Origin: a bacterium
Lineage (GTDB): Bacteria > Armatimonadota > UBA5829
DNA length: 39,845 nt
Direction: 5' to 3'
NCBI GenBank assembly: GCA_021373255.1
Contig: JAJFTD010000082.1
Coordinates: forward strand, 1 to 39,845
The notes under the pieces were generated by a model. The model saw nothing but the letters and a program-made list of their open reading frames with translations. It ran no database searches and had not been told where the DNA came from. Positions 1 to 8,500 of this stretch are shown one piece after another; within the stretch, counting starts at the first letter, position 1, and each line of letters starts with the position of its first letter. Made by a program: the position numbers and the translations under genes.

Positions 1-53
1 TGGGTTTCGTGAGGTTCCCAACCCCAAAGGCACTTCGCCAGCCTCAGCTTCAT
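1..53 (-). CDS. Possible partial gene running off the left edge
   Basis: An ATG at 53-51 lies one base after the TAA of the upstream HTH gene (TAAGATG) and opens a frame that stays open for the remaining 17 codons to the window edge. It begins MKLRLAKCLWGWEPHET. The tight spacing is what one expects of the next gene in an operon. If the HTH protein is terminase-small-subunit-like, the next gene could be a terminase large subunit or another phage-packaging-like protein, but the visible residues cannot prove that. There is no strong Shine-Dalgarno sequence, so translational coupling would be needed. The product is unknown. Confidence 0.35.
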   Translation of the reverse strand, partial: MKLRLAKCLWGWEPHET

Positions 54-54
54 C

Positions 55-432
55 TTAGGAGTGCTCACTGCCGCCCACCTCCGATGCTTTCCTGATGATC
101 TCTGCCAGCGCTTCGCCGGGGTCTGTGGGCTCAGCATCAAACGCCCCACTGACCTTGAGTATGTCCAAAAGCACCTTGGCATCCGATTTACCAGACCCGC
201 CCGACTCGCCCGTCACCTGGCACAACGCCGCAGCCGCATTAAGAGCCGCCTGCCGCGCTAACCTGCCCAGCCCCGCTTTCTGCTCCCGCTCGCGATCCCT
301 CAGCGCCTCCGAGAAAACCGGATCGTTTATCCACTGCCTCAGCGTAGAAAGCCGAATTCCCAGCATCTCCGCAACAACCGAGTCCGGGTGGTTCATCAAC
401 AGCTCAATAGCAGTCCGTCTCCTGGCTCTCAC
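55..432 (-). CDS. Small HTH protein, phage terminase small subunit-like
   Basis: The product is a basic protein of about 125 residues. An N-terminal helix-turn-helix-like segment (roughly residues 8-40, with VVAEMLGIRLSTLRQW reading like a recognition helix) is followed by an Arg/Glu-rich helix (EALRDREREQKAG) and an acidic C-terminus. This resembles small terminase subunits or HTH_29-type DNA-binding proteins, which recognise DNA and hand it to a partner. The start is uncertain. GTG at 441 sits directly against GGAGGAGG (443-450), whereas GTG at 432 has about 10 bases of spacing and is preferred. The leader holds a terminator-like hairpin and a second small hairpin. Nothing else phage-like is visible, so it may be a domesticated or accessory gene. 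Assignment is by motif impression only. Confidence 0.6.
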   Translation of the reverse strand: MRARRRTAIELLMNHPDSVVAEMLGIRLSTLRQWINDPVFSEALRDREREQKAGLGRLARQAALNAAAALCQVTGESGGSGKSDAKVLLDILKVSGAFDAEPTDPGEALAEIIRKASEVGGSEHS

Positions 433-460
433 TCTTCCCACACCTCCTCCAAACGTATGT

Positions 461-475
461 TTGCCATTGTGGCAA
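461..475 (-). promoter_or_regulatory. Small leader hairpin before the HTH gene
   Basis: A perfect 6-bp inverted repeat, TTGCCA / TGGCAA, with a 3-base loop lies about 10 bases upstream of the GGAGGAGG ribosome binding site of the HTH gene. It sits just after the T-run of the terminator-like hairpin at 476-499 as read on the minus strand. A role in mRNA stability or translation is inference. Confidence 0.45.
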
Positions 476-499
476 TAAAAAAGCCGGGGTATCCCCAGC
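476..499 (-). terminator. Rho-independent terminator or attenuator
   Basis: Read on the minus strand, GCTGGGG-ATA-CCCCGGC is followed at once by TTTTTTATT, a classic intrinsic terminator. It lies only about 27 bases upstream of the ribosome binding site of the HTH gene. It either ends transcription arriving from the ribokinase side or works as an attenuator in the HTH leader. Confidence 0.65.
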
Positions 500-576
500 T
501 TGGTTTATTTAAGTTATGCGTTAATGCGTTTTGCGTTGCGCGTTGGCTTGTACCCGTTCACGTTGTGCGTCCGACG

Positions 577-602
577 GTTTCGGGAAGAGGGCTTCCCGAA
601 AC
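577..602. repeat. Hairpin repeat, copy 1
   Basis: Perfect 10-bp arms GTTTCGGGAA / TTCCCGAAAC enclose a GAGGGC loop and are followed by AACTT. The same element, with a compensatory A-to-C / T-to-G change in the stem, is present in inverse orientation at 39562-39587. The paired change keeps the stem intact. Confidence 0.7.
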
Positions 603-621
603 AACTTGGGCTATCTCTTCG

Positions 622-660
622 CCTTTTCCCAACCATCAAACCATCAGACTATCCAGCCAT
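622..660. repeat. ACCATCA microrepeats, copy 1
   Basis: Imperfect tandem heptads of the CCATCAA/CCATCAG type. The first 25 bases (622-646) match 22040-22064 at 24 of 25 positions, including the preceding CCTTTTCCCAAC. Confidence 0.55.
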
Positions 661-1066
661 CAACCCTCCGAAAAATATTTCCCTCCCATAATTATAAGAC
701 AACAACTACCCACTTTTGTGACCCGTATTGGGGGTATATTTCAGTGAAATGTTGTTCACGAGTAGTTAACAGGGTGACTGGCCCTCACTCCCCGTTTTCT
801 GGTAGTGGCATTGTATGGCGTGATGACTCTTCTTCCTGCGAAGACGAGTGCTGGGTGTAAGCTCCCACCCAGCTAACATCACGTTATGGACGCCCAGCAC
901 CAGTTTTCTCCGCCGCGGCCGAAGGCCAAGGCGTCCCCAAGTGAAACAAAAGAAGAGGAGGAAGAATTTAAAATAGTTTCTTTCTTTGTTTTAGAGAGAA
1001 TTTTATATATATTATTCCGACCGCTGGTGGTCGTTGGCTTTGTCATTTTTGGACACTGGCAACCGT

Positions 1067-1162
1067 CAGAAATGGTCACTTGGTCAGTCACACATGGTCG
1101 TTTGGTCACTTGCTCAGTGACCACTAATGGTTGTTTGGTAATTTGGTCAGTGACCATTTCTG
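1067..1162. repeat. TGGTCA palindrome cluster
   Basis: A 14-bp perfect inverted repeat (CAGAAATGGTCACT at 1067-1080 and its complement at 1149-1162) encloses several degenerate copies of TTGGTCA and CAGTGACC. These include an inner pair GGTCACTT / CAGTGACC. The whole could fold into a cruciform or long RNA hairpin. It resembles a short palindromic repeat element rather than a gene. Confidence 0.7.
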
Positions 1163-1218
1163 GCCGGTCGCAAAGCGATTATATTTAGCGGGTGTTGTTC
1201 ACTGATAGTCAACAAGAG

Positions 1219-2133
1219 CTAGCGCCTGTCCAACATCCTGTCAACATCTTCCCTCACCGGAAGGCCGGTCTGAGCGCCGGGGGTGAGCGTACTTAACCCC
1301 GCTGCTGTGCCTGCGAACTTTACTGCTTCGCTCAATGGCTTGCCCTCAGCGAGCGATACACCAAGCGCGCCGGAGAAACAGTCACCGGCTCCAACAGTGT
1401 CCACAGCCTCTACCTTCAAAGCAGGCACCTCGAATGATTCTTCACTGGTAAACACCGCCGCCCCGCGGCTGCCGCGTGTGACCACGATGGTCTTTGGCCC
1501 CATTTCGAGCACCTTCTGTGCCGCTTCTTCCACCGATCCAGATCCAGGCACCAGGGCGAGAAGTTCACCCTCGTTGGGGGTTAAAACATCCACGCAGGCG
1601 AGCAGTTCAGATGGCAGCCCGCTCTTTGGCATCGGTGCTGGGTTCAATAACACAGTGCAGCCGCACTCCTTCGCCCGCCGTGCTGCCTGGAGAACTGTTG
1701 GCATGGGGATTTCCAGTTGGATCAGTGCCAACTTCGCCTCATCAAAAGCCTCACTGGCGTCGATTACATCTTCAGAACTGAGCTGACCATTTGCCCCCGG
1801 AGCAACGCCAATGATATTCTCACCCTGCTCGTCGACAAAGATCAACGCCACACCAGATGTGCACCCGGACTTTGTGATAAGGAAGCTGGTATCGATTCCT
1901 TCATTGGCCAACCGTTGCCTGCTCTCCCCACCGAACGAATCATCTCCTACTGCAGCTACGAATGTGACAGCTCCGCCAAGCCGTACTGCCGCCACAGCCT
2001 GATTAGCGCCTTTACCACCAGGCGTGCTGAAAAACGACCCATTAGCCACGGTTTCACCTTTCTGCGGCAGGTGTGTCACGTTTAACACCATATCAGTATT
2101 TGTCGATCCGATCACAAGGATTCTAGGCAACAA
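1219..2133 (-). CDS. rbsK: Ribokinase (PfkB family)
   Basis: This is a cytoplasmic sugar kinase that would phosphorylate D-ribose to ribose 5-phosphate with ATP. The N-terminus ILVIGSTNTDMV carries the family's NxD substrate motif, the GGKGANQA signature 1 follows at about residues 40-50, and the C-terminal DTVGAGDCFSGAL signature 2 carries the catalytic base (Asp about 251) and anion hole. The length of about 304 residues is normal for the family. A GTG at 2142 abuts GGAGG, so TTG at 2133 with 8-base spacing is the better start. No ribose transporter or repressor lies next to it; the flanks are repeat DNA. A related PfkB sugar kinase remains possible, but the signatures fit ribokinase best. 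Confidence 0.9.
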   Translation of the reverse strand: MLPRILVIGSTNTDMVLNVTHLPQKGETVANGSFFSTPGGKGANQAVAAVRLGGAVTFVAAVGDDSFGGESRQRLANEGIDTSFLITKSGCTSGVALIFVDEQGENIIGVAPGANGQLSSEDVIDASEAFDEAKLALIQLEIPMPTVLQAARRAKECGCTVLLNPAPMPKSGLPSELLACVDVLTPNEGELLALVPGSGSVEEAAQKVLEMGPKTIVVTRGSRGAAVFTSEESFEVPALKVEAVDTVGAGDCFSGALGVSLAEGKPLSEAVKFAGTAAGLSTLTPGAQTGLPVREDVDRMLDRR

Positions 2134-2247
2134 TTGATGCACCTCCGAAGATGATACATAGAGCTTAATCCTTAGAAATTGAAATTCCTGCGGAGCTTGC
2201 TTTTAATCAGGAAAGGTGCCGGGTGTTGATCAATAGTCGTTCTCTCG

Positions 2248-2520
2248 GTGGCGATTTCCGAATCATAGCTGCCGTAAATTAGCGAGCGAACTGAGGTTGC
2301 TTCGGACTGCGGAGCGGAGCTGCCGAAGCCGGCCTCGCAGAGGCCGAAAAGACCACATTTCGCGTAATTCGAACGGTTTGGTATATCACAATTACGTTGT
2401 CTCGCCGCCTTCGGCGTCGGCTCTCGCAGTTCTTTCAGAACCGCTGTCGCCCAAGGGGCAGCTTCGCGGTCCGAAGCAACTATGCCCATCGGCTAACTTT
2501 CGACAACATTGATTCGAAAA
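2248..2520. repeat. MITE-like inverted-repeat element, copy 1
   Basis: A non-coding element with imperfect terminal inverted repeats of about 35 bp. The left end reads GGCGATTTCCGAATCATAG. The right end, in reverse complement, reads GATTTTCGAATCAATG. Inner arms GTTGCTTCGGAC (from 2297) and GTCCGAAGCAAC (to 2480) pair again, and GGCCTCGCAGAGGCC forms a central hairpin. A second copy starts at 39618. Copy 1 carries about 30 extra bases near 2425-2455. It has no transposase, so it would be non-autonomous or a structured intergenic repeat. Confidence 0.75.
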
Positions 2521-2524
2521 TCCT

Positions 2525-2540
2525 CACCCAGAAGTGGGTG
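2525..2540 (-). terminator. Weak terminator hairpin after the PEP-synthase-like gene
   Basis: CACCCA-GAAG-TGGGTG forms a 6-bp stem about 40 bases past the stop of the minus-strand gene. On the minus strand it is followed by AGGATTTTCG, so the U-tract is poor. Confidence 0.35.
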
Positions 2541-2579
2541 GTCCATTCTACCGCTAACCGCCAGACCAAACCCCAACCC

Positions 2580-5237
2580 CTAACCTCCATCCTCTGCAAA
2601 GTAGCACACCGCCTGCCTAATCTGCGGGTCCGCAACCACCACCGCGCGCGCTCCGTCGGTCACGGCGGGGATGTCGATGACGTGCACTAATCGAGCGAAC
2701 TCCCCAGCATCCGGCAGCAAATCCGTGAGCGAATTCGGGGCTGATGCGAAGAAATCATCGTTGAATGCGGTCTCGGGGTCATCGGGGTAGACGGGTAGGT
2801 AGATGATCTGAGCTTCTACCAGATCTTGGAAGAAGTGCGTTCCGTAGGAGACTTCAGGCACGTGTCCCGCCTCCTCGCGTGCCAGTTCCACCAGCACGGA
2901 CGCGTTGTCGATGTCGGAGTAACCCACATTCACACCCAGGTCGATGTTGCTCGAGCCCCATCTTCCCGGCCCCATCATAATGACGCCGCCCTGCTCAACA
3001 TTGGGATGCGAGTTGATCCGCCCAACCAGCCTCCCCAGGAGCTTCTTCGTGTCAACGGACTCTATTGCGTCATACCACTTCGGGTCTATGTAGACGATGT
3101 AGCGGACCCCGCTCACCACCCCGCCGCTGATCATCCTGCTCGCGCGAAACAGCGTGCGTTTGGCTGGTATATCCTCCGGCACCGATACTGGCCCCGCAGA
3201 ACCCGGCAGCCAGAGCGGCCTGCACTGGAGCAGATTCACCCGCACGCGGCCTGAGCTGTCCACCGATGCCGTAAACTCCGTATCTATCGGATGCCCATAA
3301 GCACGCTCCAACCGCGCCAGCATTGCCGCTATAATCTTCACGAACTCTGTGCGGCGGATTAAGTTGTTGAATGTCAGCACCAGGTTCTGGGGTGATCCGC
3401 TGATACGGCTGGAGATGGGGTCCTGCAGGTGCCCATCTTCCTCAATTGACACCAGCATTTGCAGGTTCGGATAATCCCGTTTAGCCAGGATTTCAACACT
3501 GGGGCGCGTCACCAACGCATTGCCTGCAAGGTCAAGCACATCCACCTGCCTTTGCGAATATTTTGTTATCTTCCTGCCGACCTCGGGCCTGAGCTGCGGG
3601 TGGCTGATAGCGATCATCCGCGGATAGTCCCCGCCGACACGGTCCACCGCGCGTGTACCCAGCCCGAATACCATTCTAATCATGCCATGGCTGGGGTCGA
3701 TGCGGTCGTTCCACGCGTAGAGATTGCGTGAGAATGCCACCCCCGCGACGCTGGGGAAGAAGTAATTATCATAAGGCATCCCTGACACTCGCTGCACCAA
3801 TATGGCCATCTGCTCATCGCTCTCGCCCAACCCGCGCTTGCGCCGGTAGGAGAGGGCGTCGGGGTTCAGCGCACTGGCGTAGACCAGTTTCACCGCCTTG
3901 CAGAACGCCTCCAGCCGATTATCAGGGTCGCCCTGATTTGCACAGAACTCGCTGCGATACTTACCCGCGAATGCATGGCCGAAGCTGTCCTCCAGCAGGC
4001 TCGATGACCTCACAATAATCGGAGCCTGGCCGAAGTAATCCAGCATATTCCTGAATTGCTCCATAATCGCAGGCGGAAACTTGCCCATGAGGAACCGCCG
4101 CTCCACCTCGTCAAACTCTTCACGGGAGAACTGCGAGTCCTTGGTGAGTTGGAGACGCATGCGGAACAGGTCGTTGTTTACAAGAAAAGTAAAGAACACG
4201 TCCGAGCCGATATAAAATGAGTCATGAGGCTCAAGGAGGTTTGAGAAGTCCGGGGGGCTGGAGGTCCGGTAGTCCGACGGGTCTGTTGTGTCGGTGGTTT
4301 GCAGGATTCTTCTTGCTAGTATCATTCCTGCTGCTTTGCCGCCGATGCGGCCGGAGCCTACCAGGCGCTCACGTATGTTGAACAGGTCATCCAGCGTGAG
4401 ATACTTGTCCGCCAATTTGCTGAACTCCGGGTGGCTGCCGATCAGCATCCGGCACAATTCCTGCTTCAATGCGGTGAACTCCGGGTCCGTGTCCATAGTA
4501 ACGGGTCCAACGATCCTGTAATGGCTCAACTTTCGGTAAACGCTGTCCCACGGAGCGATGGAGCCTGATGTGCCCCTCAACGGGTTTCGGCGTGCGGATG
4601 ATGTCACGGCTGCCGCGTCGCCGCTTCCGAACACGGGCTGCCACTTGCCGCTGGTGATAGCGTGGGGCAGGAACATCTGCGGGGAATAGCGGTCCCAGAC
4701 CTTTAGCGGGTGAATGTAAACCACATCGTTCACCTGGTAGATATCCATTAGTATCTGCGTGGTATCACGAATCCTGGCCACAGCGCCATGGGCATGCTGG
4801 CCGCGTGTGAGTGCGAAATAGGTCACGGTATCCAGCTCGAACAGATATGGGCAGGTGACCTGGAAGAAGTTTGCCAGTAATTCGTCGGTTGCCCACTCGA
4901 CCGCCAACGCGGAGAGATTATCCAGCACATAGAACACTTCCCGCCCATGCTGTTCAATGATGAGATGCACTTCGCGGCTGAAATAGTCGAACCCCGGGCT
5001 GGGGTCCACCTCTACTACTTCAATGCCCTGCCAAGGCTCAAGTACAGGCGGATGCGGGGCAAACCTTAGATACACGACCCGCCGCCCATCTTTCAGTGCC
5101 CGCTCCACGAACGGCTTCACAAAGTATGTGTAGTCTTCCAGATCGTCCACCTGAAAGACAACATTATCGCCCAGCCGAAGCCCCTGGATCACATCATCCA
5201 GCGCCCCAATCCCGCTGCTAACTGCTGATAGTTCCAT
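2580..5237 (-). CDS. PEP synthase N-domain (ATP-grasp) protein with RecA-like N-terminus
   Basis: The product is about 885 residues. Residues 1-200 read like a KaiC/RecA-type ATPase domain (SGIGALDDVIQGLRLGDNVV, later VFYVLDNLSALA), but where a Walker A GxxxxGKT is expected there is only DDLEDYTYF, so nucleotide binding there is doubtful. From about residue 290 the protein matches the nucleotide-binding domain of pyruvate phosphate dikinase/PEP synthase: IGGKAAGMILARR, then IIVRSSSLLEDSFGHAFAGKY and MAILVQRVSG. The swivelling phospho-His domain and the PEP/pyruvate barrel are missing, so it is not a full PEP synthase. The role is unknown; it could transfer phosphate from ATP to a partner. The start is ATG at 5237, seven bases after AGAGG. 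It is transcribed alone. Confidence 0.8.
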   Translation of the reverse strand: MELSAVSSGIGALDDVIQGLRLGDNVVFQVDDLEDYTYFVKPFVERALKDGRRVVYLRFAPHPPVLEPWQGIEVVEVDPSPGFDYFSREVHLIIEQHGREVFYVLDNLSALAVEWATDELLANFFQVTCPYLFELDTVTYFALTRGQHAHGAVARIRDTTQILMDIYQVNDVVYIHPLKVWDRYSPQMFLPHAITSGKWQPVFGSGDAAAVTSSARRNPLRGTSGSIAPWDSVYRKLSHYRIVGPVTMDTDPEFTALKQELCRMLIGSHPEFSKLADKYLTLDDLFNIRERLVGSGRIGGKAAGMILARRILQTTDTTDPSDYRTSSPPDFSNLLEPHDSFYIGSDVFFTFLVNNDLFRMRLQLTKDSQFSREEFDEVERRFLMGKFPPAIMEQFRNMLDYFGQAPIIVRSSSLLEDSFGHAFAGKYRSEFCANQGDPDNRLEAFCKAVKLVYASALNPDALSYRRKRGLGESDEQMAILVQRVSGMPYDNYFFPSVAGVAFSRNLYAWNDRIDPSHGMIRMVFGLGTRAVDRVGGDYPRMIAISHPQLRPEVGRKITKYSQRQVDVLDLAGNALVTRPSVEILAKRDYPNLQMLVSIEEDGHLQDPISSRISGSPQNLVLTFNNLIRRTEFVKIIAAMLARLERAYGHPIDTEFTASVDSSGRVRVNLLQCRPLWLPGSAGPVSVPEDIPAKRTLFRASRMISGGVVSGVRYIVYIDPKWYDAIESVDTKKLLGRLVGRINSHPNVEQGGVIMMGPGRWGSSNIDLGVNVGYSDIDNASVLVELAREEAGHVPEVSYGTHFFQDLVEAQIIYLPVYPDDPETAFNDDFFASAPNSLTDLLPDAGEFARLVHVIDIPAVTDGARAVVVADPQIRQAVCYFAEDGG

Positions 5238-5267
5238 ACTCAAGCCTCTAGGTGGCTAATATTTTAA

Positions 5268-5281
5268 TCGCGACAGCGCGA
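5268..5281. promoter_or_regulatory. Palindrome in the divergent intergenic region
   Basis: TCGCG-ACAG-CGCGA is a perfect inverted repeat about 30 bases upstream of the PEP-synthase-like gene, in a 345-bp divergent spacer (5238-5582). It could be an operator; no regulator can be named. Confidence 0.35.
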
Positions 5282-5422
5282 AATCTAGAAAACACGAAAA
5301 GGAACAAAGAAATGGTATGGATTTCGCTGGACACACCCAGCCAACTCTCCATTCTCAATTCTTAATTCTCAACTTCCTTCGCTTTTAGTCTAGCATGATC
5401 CGGTGGATAATGTGCAGATCCC

Positions 5423-5451
5423 TTGACAATATAGCCAACAGGCGATATATT
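5423..5451 (+). promoter_or_regulatory. Sigma-70 promoter of the secreted GH2 gene
   Basis: A perfect TTGACA (5423-5428), a 17-bp spacer and TATATT (5446-5451) precede the gene by about 130 bases. The spacer starts ATATAGCC and contains a near-palindrome ATATAGCC-AACA-GGCGATAT. The promoter at 19124 matches it at 13 of 17 spacer positions. Confidence 0.75.
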
Positions 5452-5495
5452 TACAATAATGTGCATACTGTTGCCGAATAGTGAGCCAGCCCCGC

Positions 5496-5528
5496 GTGGC
5501 GATTTCCGAAAAAGACTTTCAATCATAG
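5496..5528. repeat. Possible end fragment of the inverted-repeat element
   Basis: GTGGCGATTTCCGAA (5496-5510) is identical to the left end of the element at 2248-2262, and ATCATAG follows at 5522 after an 11-base interruption. It lies in the leader of the GH2 gene. It may be a relic end or chance. Confidence 0.35.
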
Positions 5529-5582
5529 TCAACCCATAACCAGAACCCGGCACCTGTCACCTATATTTAGAGGAGTCCATTA

Positions 5583-8500
5583 ATGAAATATGTAATTGCC
5601 TTAATATTTGCGCTTGCAGTGACCGTGCAGGGTGATGTGTTTGCAGGGACAAAGCTGGTTCCTATCGACCTTGCGCCATACTGCACGCATTCATTCTCGG
5701 ATGATAAGCGTGGGGATAAAGCAGGCGGCTGGACTGATCAGGGTTCCGCAAATGATCTATCAATCTTCCCAGTAGGCCCGCAGACCTTCAACGGCATTCC
5801 GTTCAATATCGTAGACCCGGTCAAGAACAACGGCAAGAGCTGCATTATCCTCAACATGGACGGCTATGCCCCCAAGAGTGTTAATGGGATTCATATCGGG
5901 ATGGCTGATGTTAAGCGTATCCACTTCCTGCACACATCGGCTTATAATCCAAATGTTGGTGACAGCGGAAAGTATGTGATCAACTATCGCTATAGCGGGG
6001 ACGAGTATAAGCGGCGGCGTGCGCAGGTAAATATGGGCTACGCGCCTGAGAGCAGCCTTACTCACCCCCTCGATGTGCCTCTTATAAGCCCGGTCAATAT
6101 AGCGGACTGGTGGTATTCCACCGAGGCGCCTCTTCGACAGGCAAAAGTCGCGTGGTCCGGTTATAATGGCAACGGTCAGGTAAGCGTTCTCGATTTCACG
6201 TGGGATAACCCTGATCCTACGGCTTATATTGAAAGCGTAGATTTCTGTTCATCCAACACAAATACGGTTGTTCCTATATTGATTGCGGTAACGCTGGAAG
6301 TGAATGATAGCCCGTTCCTGCCATCTGACGCACAGAAGACGAAGTATTACGAAGCATCCAAGCTCGCTGAAGACTCGAAAACTGCTCTCAACGATTATGC
6401 CGAGTCTGTTAGGAAGCAGGCTGAAATTGTCCTTACTGAGAGTCTCAAGTCATCACTCAACTCTCTGGCAGACGAGGTAGCAGCCTCTGCGGGTAAACAG
6501 TTCGATAAGCAGTTCAAGAATATTGATAGCCAGCTATCCTCTCTCCGCAATAGGGCTGAGACTAGCAAAAAAATCGACTTTGCCCCTGTCCTGGCCTCCG
6601 CACAGGCTGCAAAGAAGTCAGTGAGCGATTATCTCAAGTCGAAAGACGCCGAGAACAGCCGCCTCTACGTCAATGAGGCCAAGAGCAACAAATTAGATGC
6701 CCTCAGGGTCATTGCGCAGACCAAGCAGACCCTCAAGGGAAAAACCGGCTATTGGGCCAGGACGTCAGCCATCTACCTAGACGCCGCCCAGACCTATGCC
6801 AATACACCCGGCAAGACATCATATAAAGGATATCTGAACAGCAAGAACGCGCTTTCCTGGGCTGAATTGGCGAAGAAGCGAGCTGAATCAGCATTGCGTT
6901 CCGATACAGTGGTGAGTGCTGGTCCTGCGAGTGTCGCTCCCGTTGCTGCTCAAAGCCTTCCGGCGGATGCGGTCAGGGCTAAGGTGTGCTTGAACGGGCG
7001 CTGGAGCATATCCAAGAATGGGGCAGGGGACAAGTATCCCGCCGACGGCTGGCAGGACATCCGCGTGCCTCACACTACCTGGACTAATGGGAACGACTGG
7101 GGCAGTGAGTTCACAGACGTCTCGCGCTACAACGGCATTAAGTGGAATAAGGACCAGCACTTCGCGTGGTATAACACAACTTTCGAAGTACCCATTACGA
7201 AGAACAGGCAGCGAGTGGAGCTTGAGTTTAAGAAGATTTGGCACTACGCTGAGGTCTTCGTGAACGGCAAGTACTGCGGCAATCACCTCGGTGGATGGAG
7301 CCGTTTCTTCATCGACATCACCTCAGCGGTCAAGCCTGGCGCGCAGAACACGCTGGCTGTTTATGTAGAGGATGACAAGCTCACCGCTCGCGGTGATGGC
7401 ACCAACTTCCTCGGTGGCAACTGCAACGCCTCGAAACAGGAGGGCGGTATATATGACGACGTGTTTATGCACATCCTACCGTCCGTCGCCATATCAGACC
7501 CGTTTGTGCAGACTTCCTACCGAAACAAGCAGATTCATGTATCGTGGCAATTGAAATCCGCTGCGAAAGCGCCTGGCGAATACACGGTCAGCGCCACAAT
7601 CGTGGGTGATAACAAGTTCTCCATGAATTTGGGCGAGAAAGCCGTTAAAAATGTATCCGGTGAAGTTGCGTTCACACGCAAGTGGCAGAATCCAGTGCTC
7701 TGGGGGCCGTCTCAGCCGTGGGGTAATCCTGGGGCGATGTACAGGGCAATTATCAAGGTGAAAGACGCCCATGGGAAGCTGGTGGACTGTGTGGAGGTTC
7801 CGTTTGGCTTCCGCGAGTTCTACGCGCAGGGAGAGAAGCTCTACCTGAACGGCAAGGAGATATTCCTGCAGGGTGACCATATTGACGTGGTTACCAATGG
7901 AGGCTTCACGTTCAGAAACCCCGAGTTTGCCGTTCATTATATGAATGTAGCGCGCGGCGCCAATATCGACATCGTACGCACGCATTGCCTGGAAAGCCCG
8001 GATTGGTGGTGGGATATTGCCGATCAACTCGGGATGATGTTCGAGATGCATAACCATACCCTCAACGGTTATCTGACCGCTGTTCCTGACAGGAACTGGG
8101 ACGATCCTGTCCTGAAGAAGTATGTATCCCGTGACTTTGCCGAGTCCACCAGAGAGTACAGGAACCACCCATCCATCGTAATGTGGGCCGCCACTAATGA
8201 GATATTGAGCGATAAGCAGGTAGGATGGCAAGACATGCTGAACTTTTGGCATGGGATGGACAAGCTAATCAAGGGGCTTGATCCCACCCGGCTTATCCAT
8301 CACCAAGGCAGCCAGGGGCTGACGGGCTATAAACATTTCCCGTTCGATGTAGCGTGCGTGCACTATGGTCAGGATGGCGATGCGAAGATGCATTCCAACC
8401 TGTATCCGGGTGTGCCCACTGTTTTCGGGGAGTTCATGGACCTTGATATCATGCGCAAGGCCTTTGCCGCAACCGACCAGGCGTCTCTTGATGAAGCCCT

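Larger units (their letters stand above)
442..1218. other. Palindrome-rich non-coding region
   Basis: About 780 bases lie between the HTH gene and ribokinase with no convincing gene; the short open frames are low-complexity or lie in palindromes. It holds the hairpin at 577-602, ACCATCA-type microrepeats at 622-660, overlapping inverted repeats near 850-899 (GCTGGGTG / CACCCAGC and GTGCTGGG / CCCAGCAC), an A/G-rich stretch at 945-970 and the TGGTCA palindrome cluster at 1067-1162. The string TGTTGTTCAC occurs near 749 and again near 1193. It looks like accumulated repeat debris or a recombination-prone spacer. Confidence 0.6.

Noticed and set aside
388-747. 119-codon plus-strand open frame upstream of the non-coding region
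   Set aside because: Crosses a terminator hairpin and CCATCA microrepeats; no ribosome binding site or domain.
1067-1162. CRISPR-like array
   Set aside because: Units are degenerate, palindromic and lack regular unique spacers; no cas genes are in the window.
886-1188. Short open frames on both strands at 879-1188
   Set aside because: They run through the TGGTCA palindromes and an A/G-rich stretch, so the encoded peptides are repeat artefacts.
2580-5237. Complete PEP synthase (ppsA)
   Set aside because: The phospho-His domain and the PEP-binding barrel are absent, and the N-terminus belongs to another fold.
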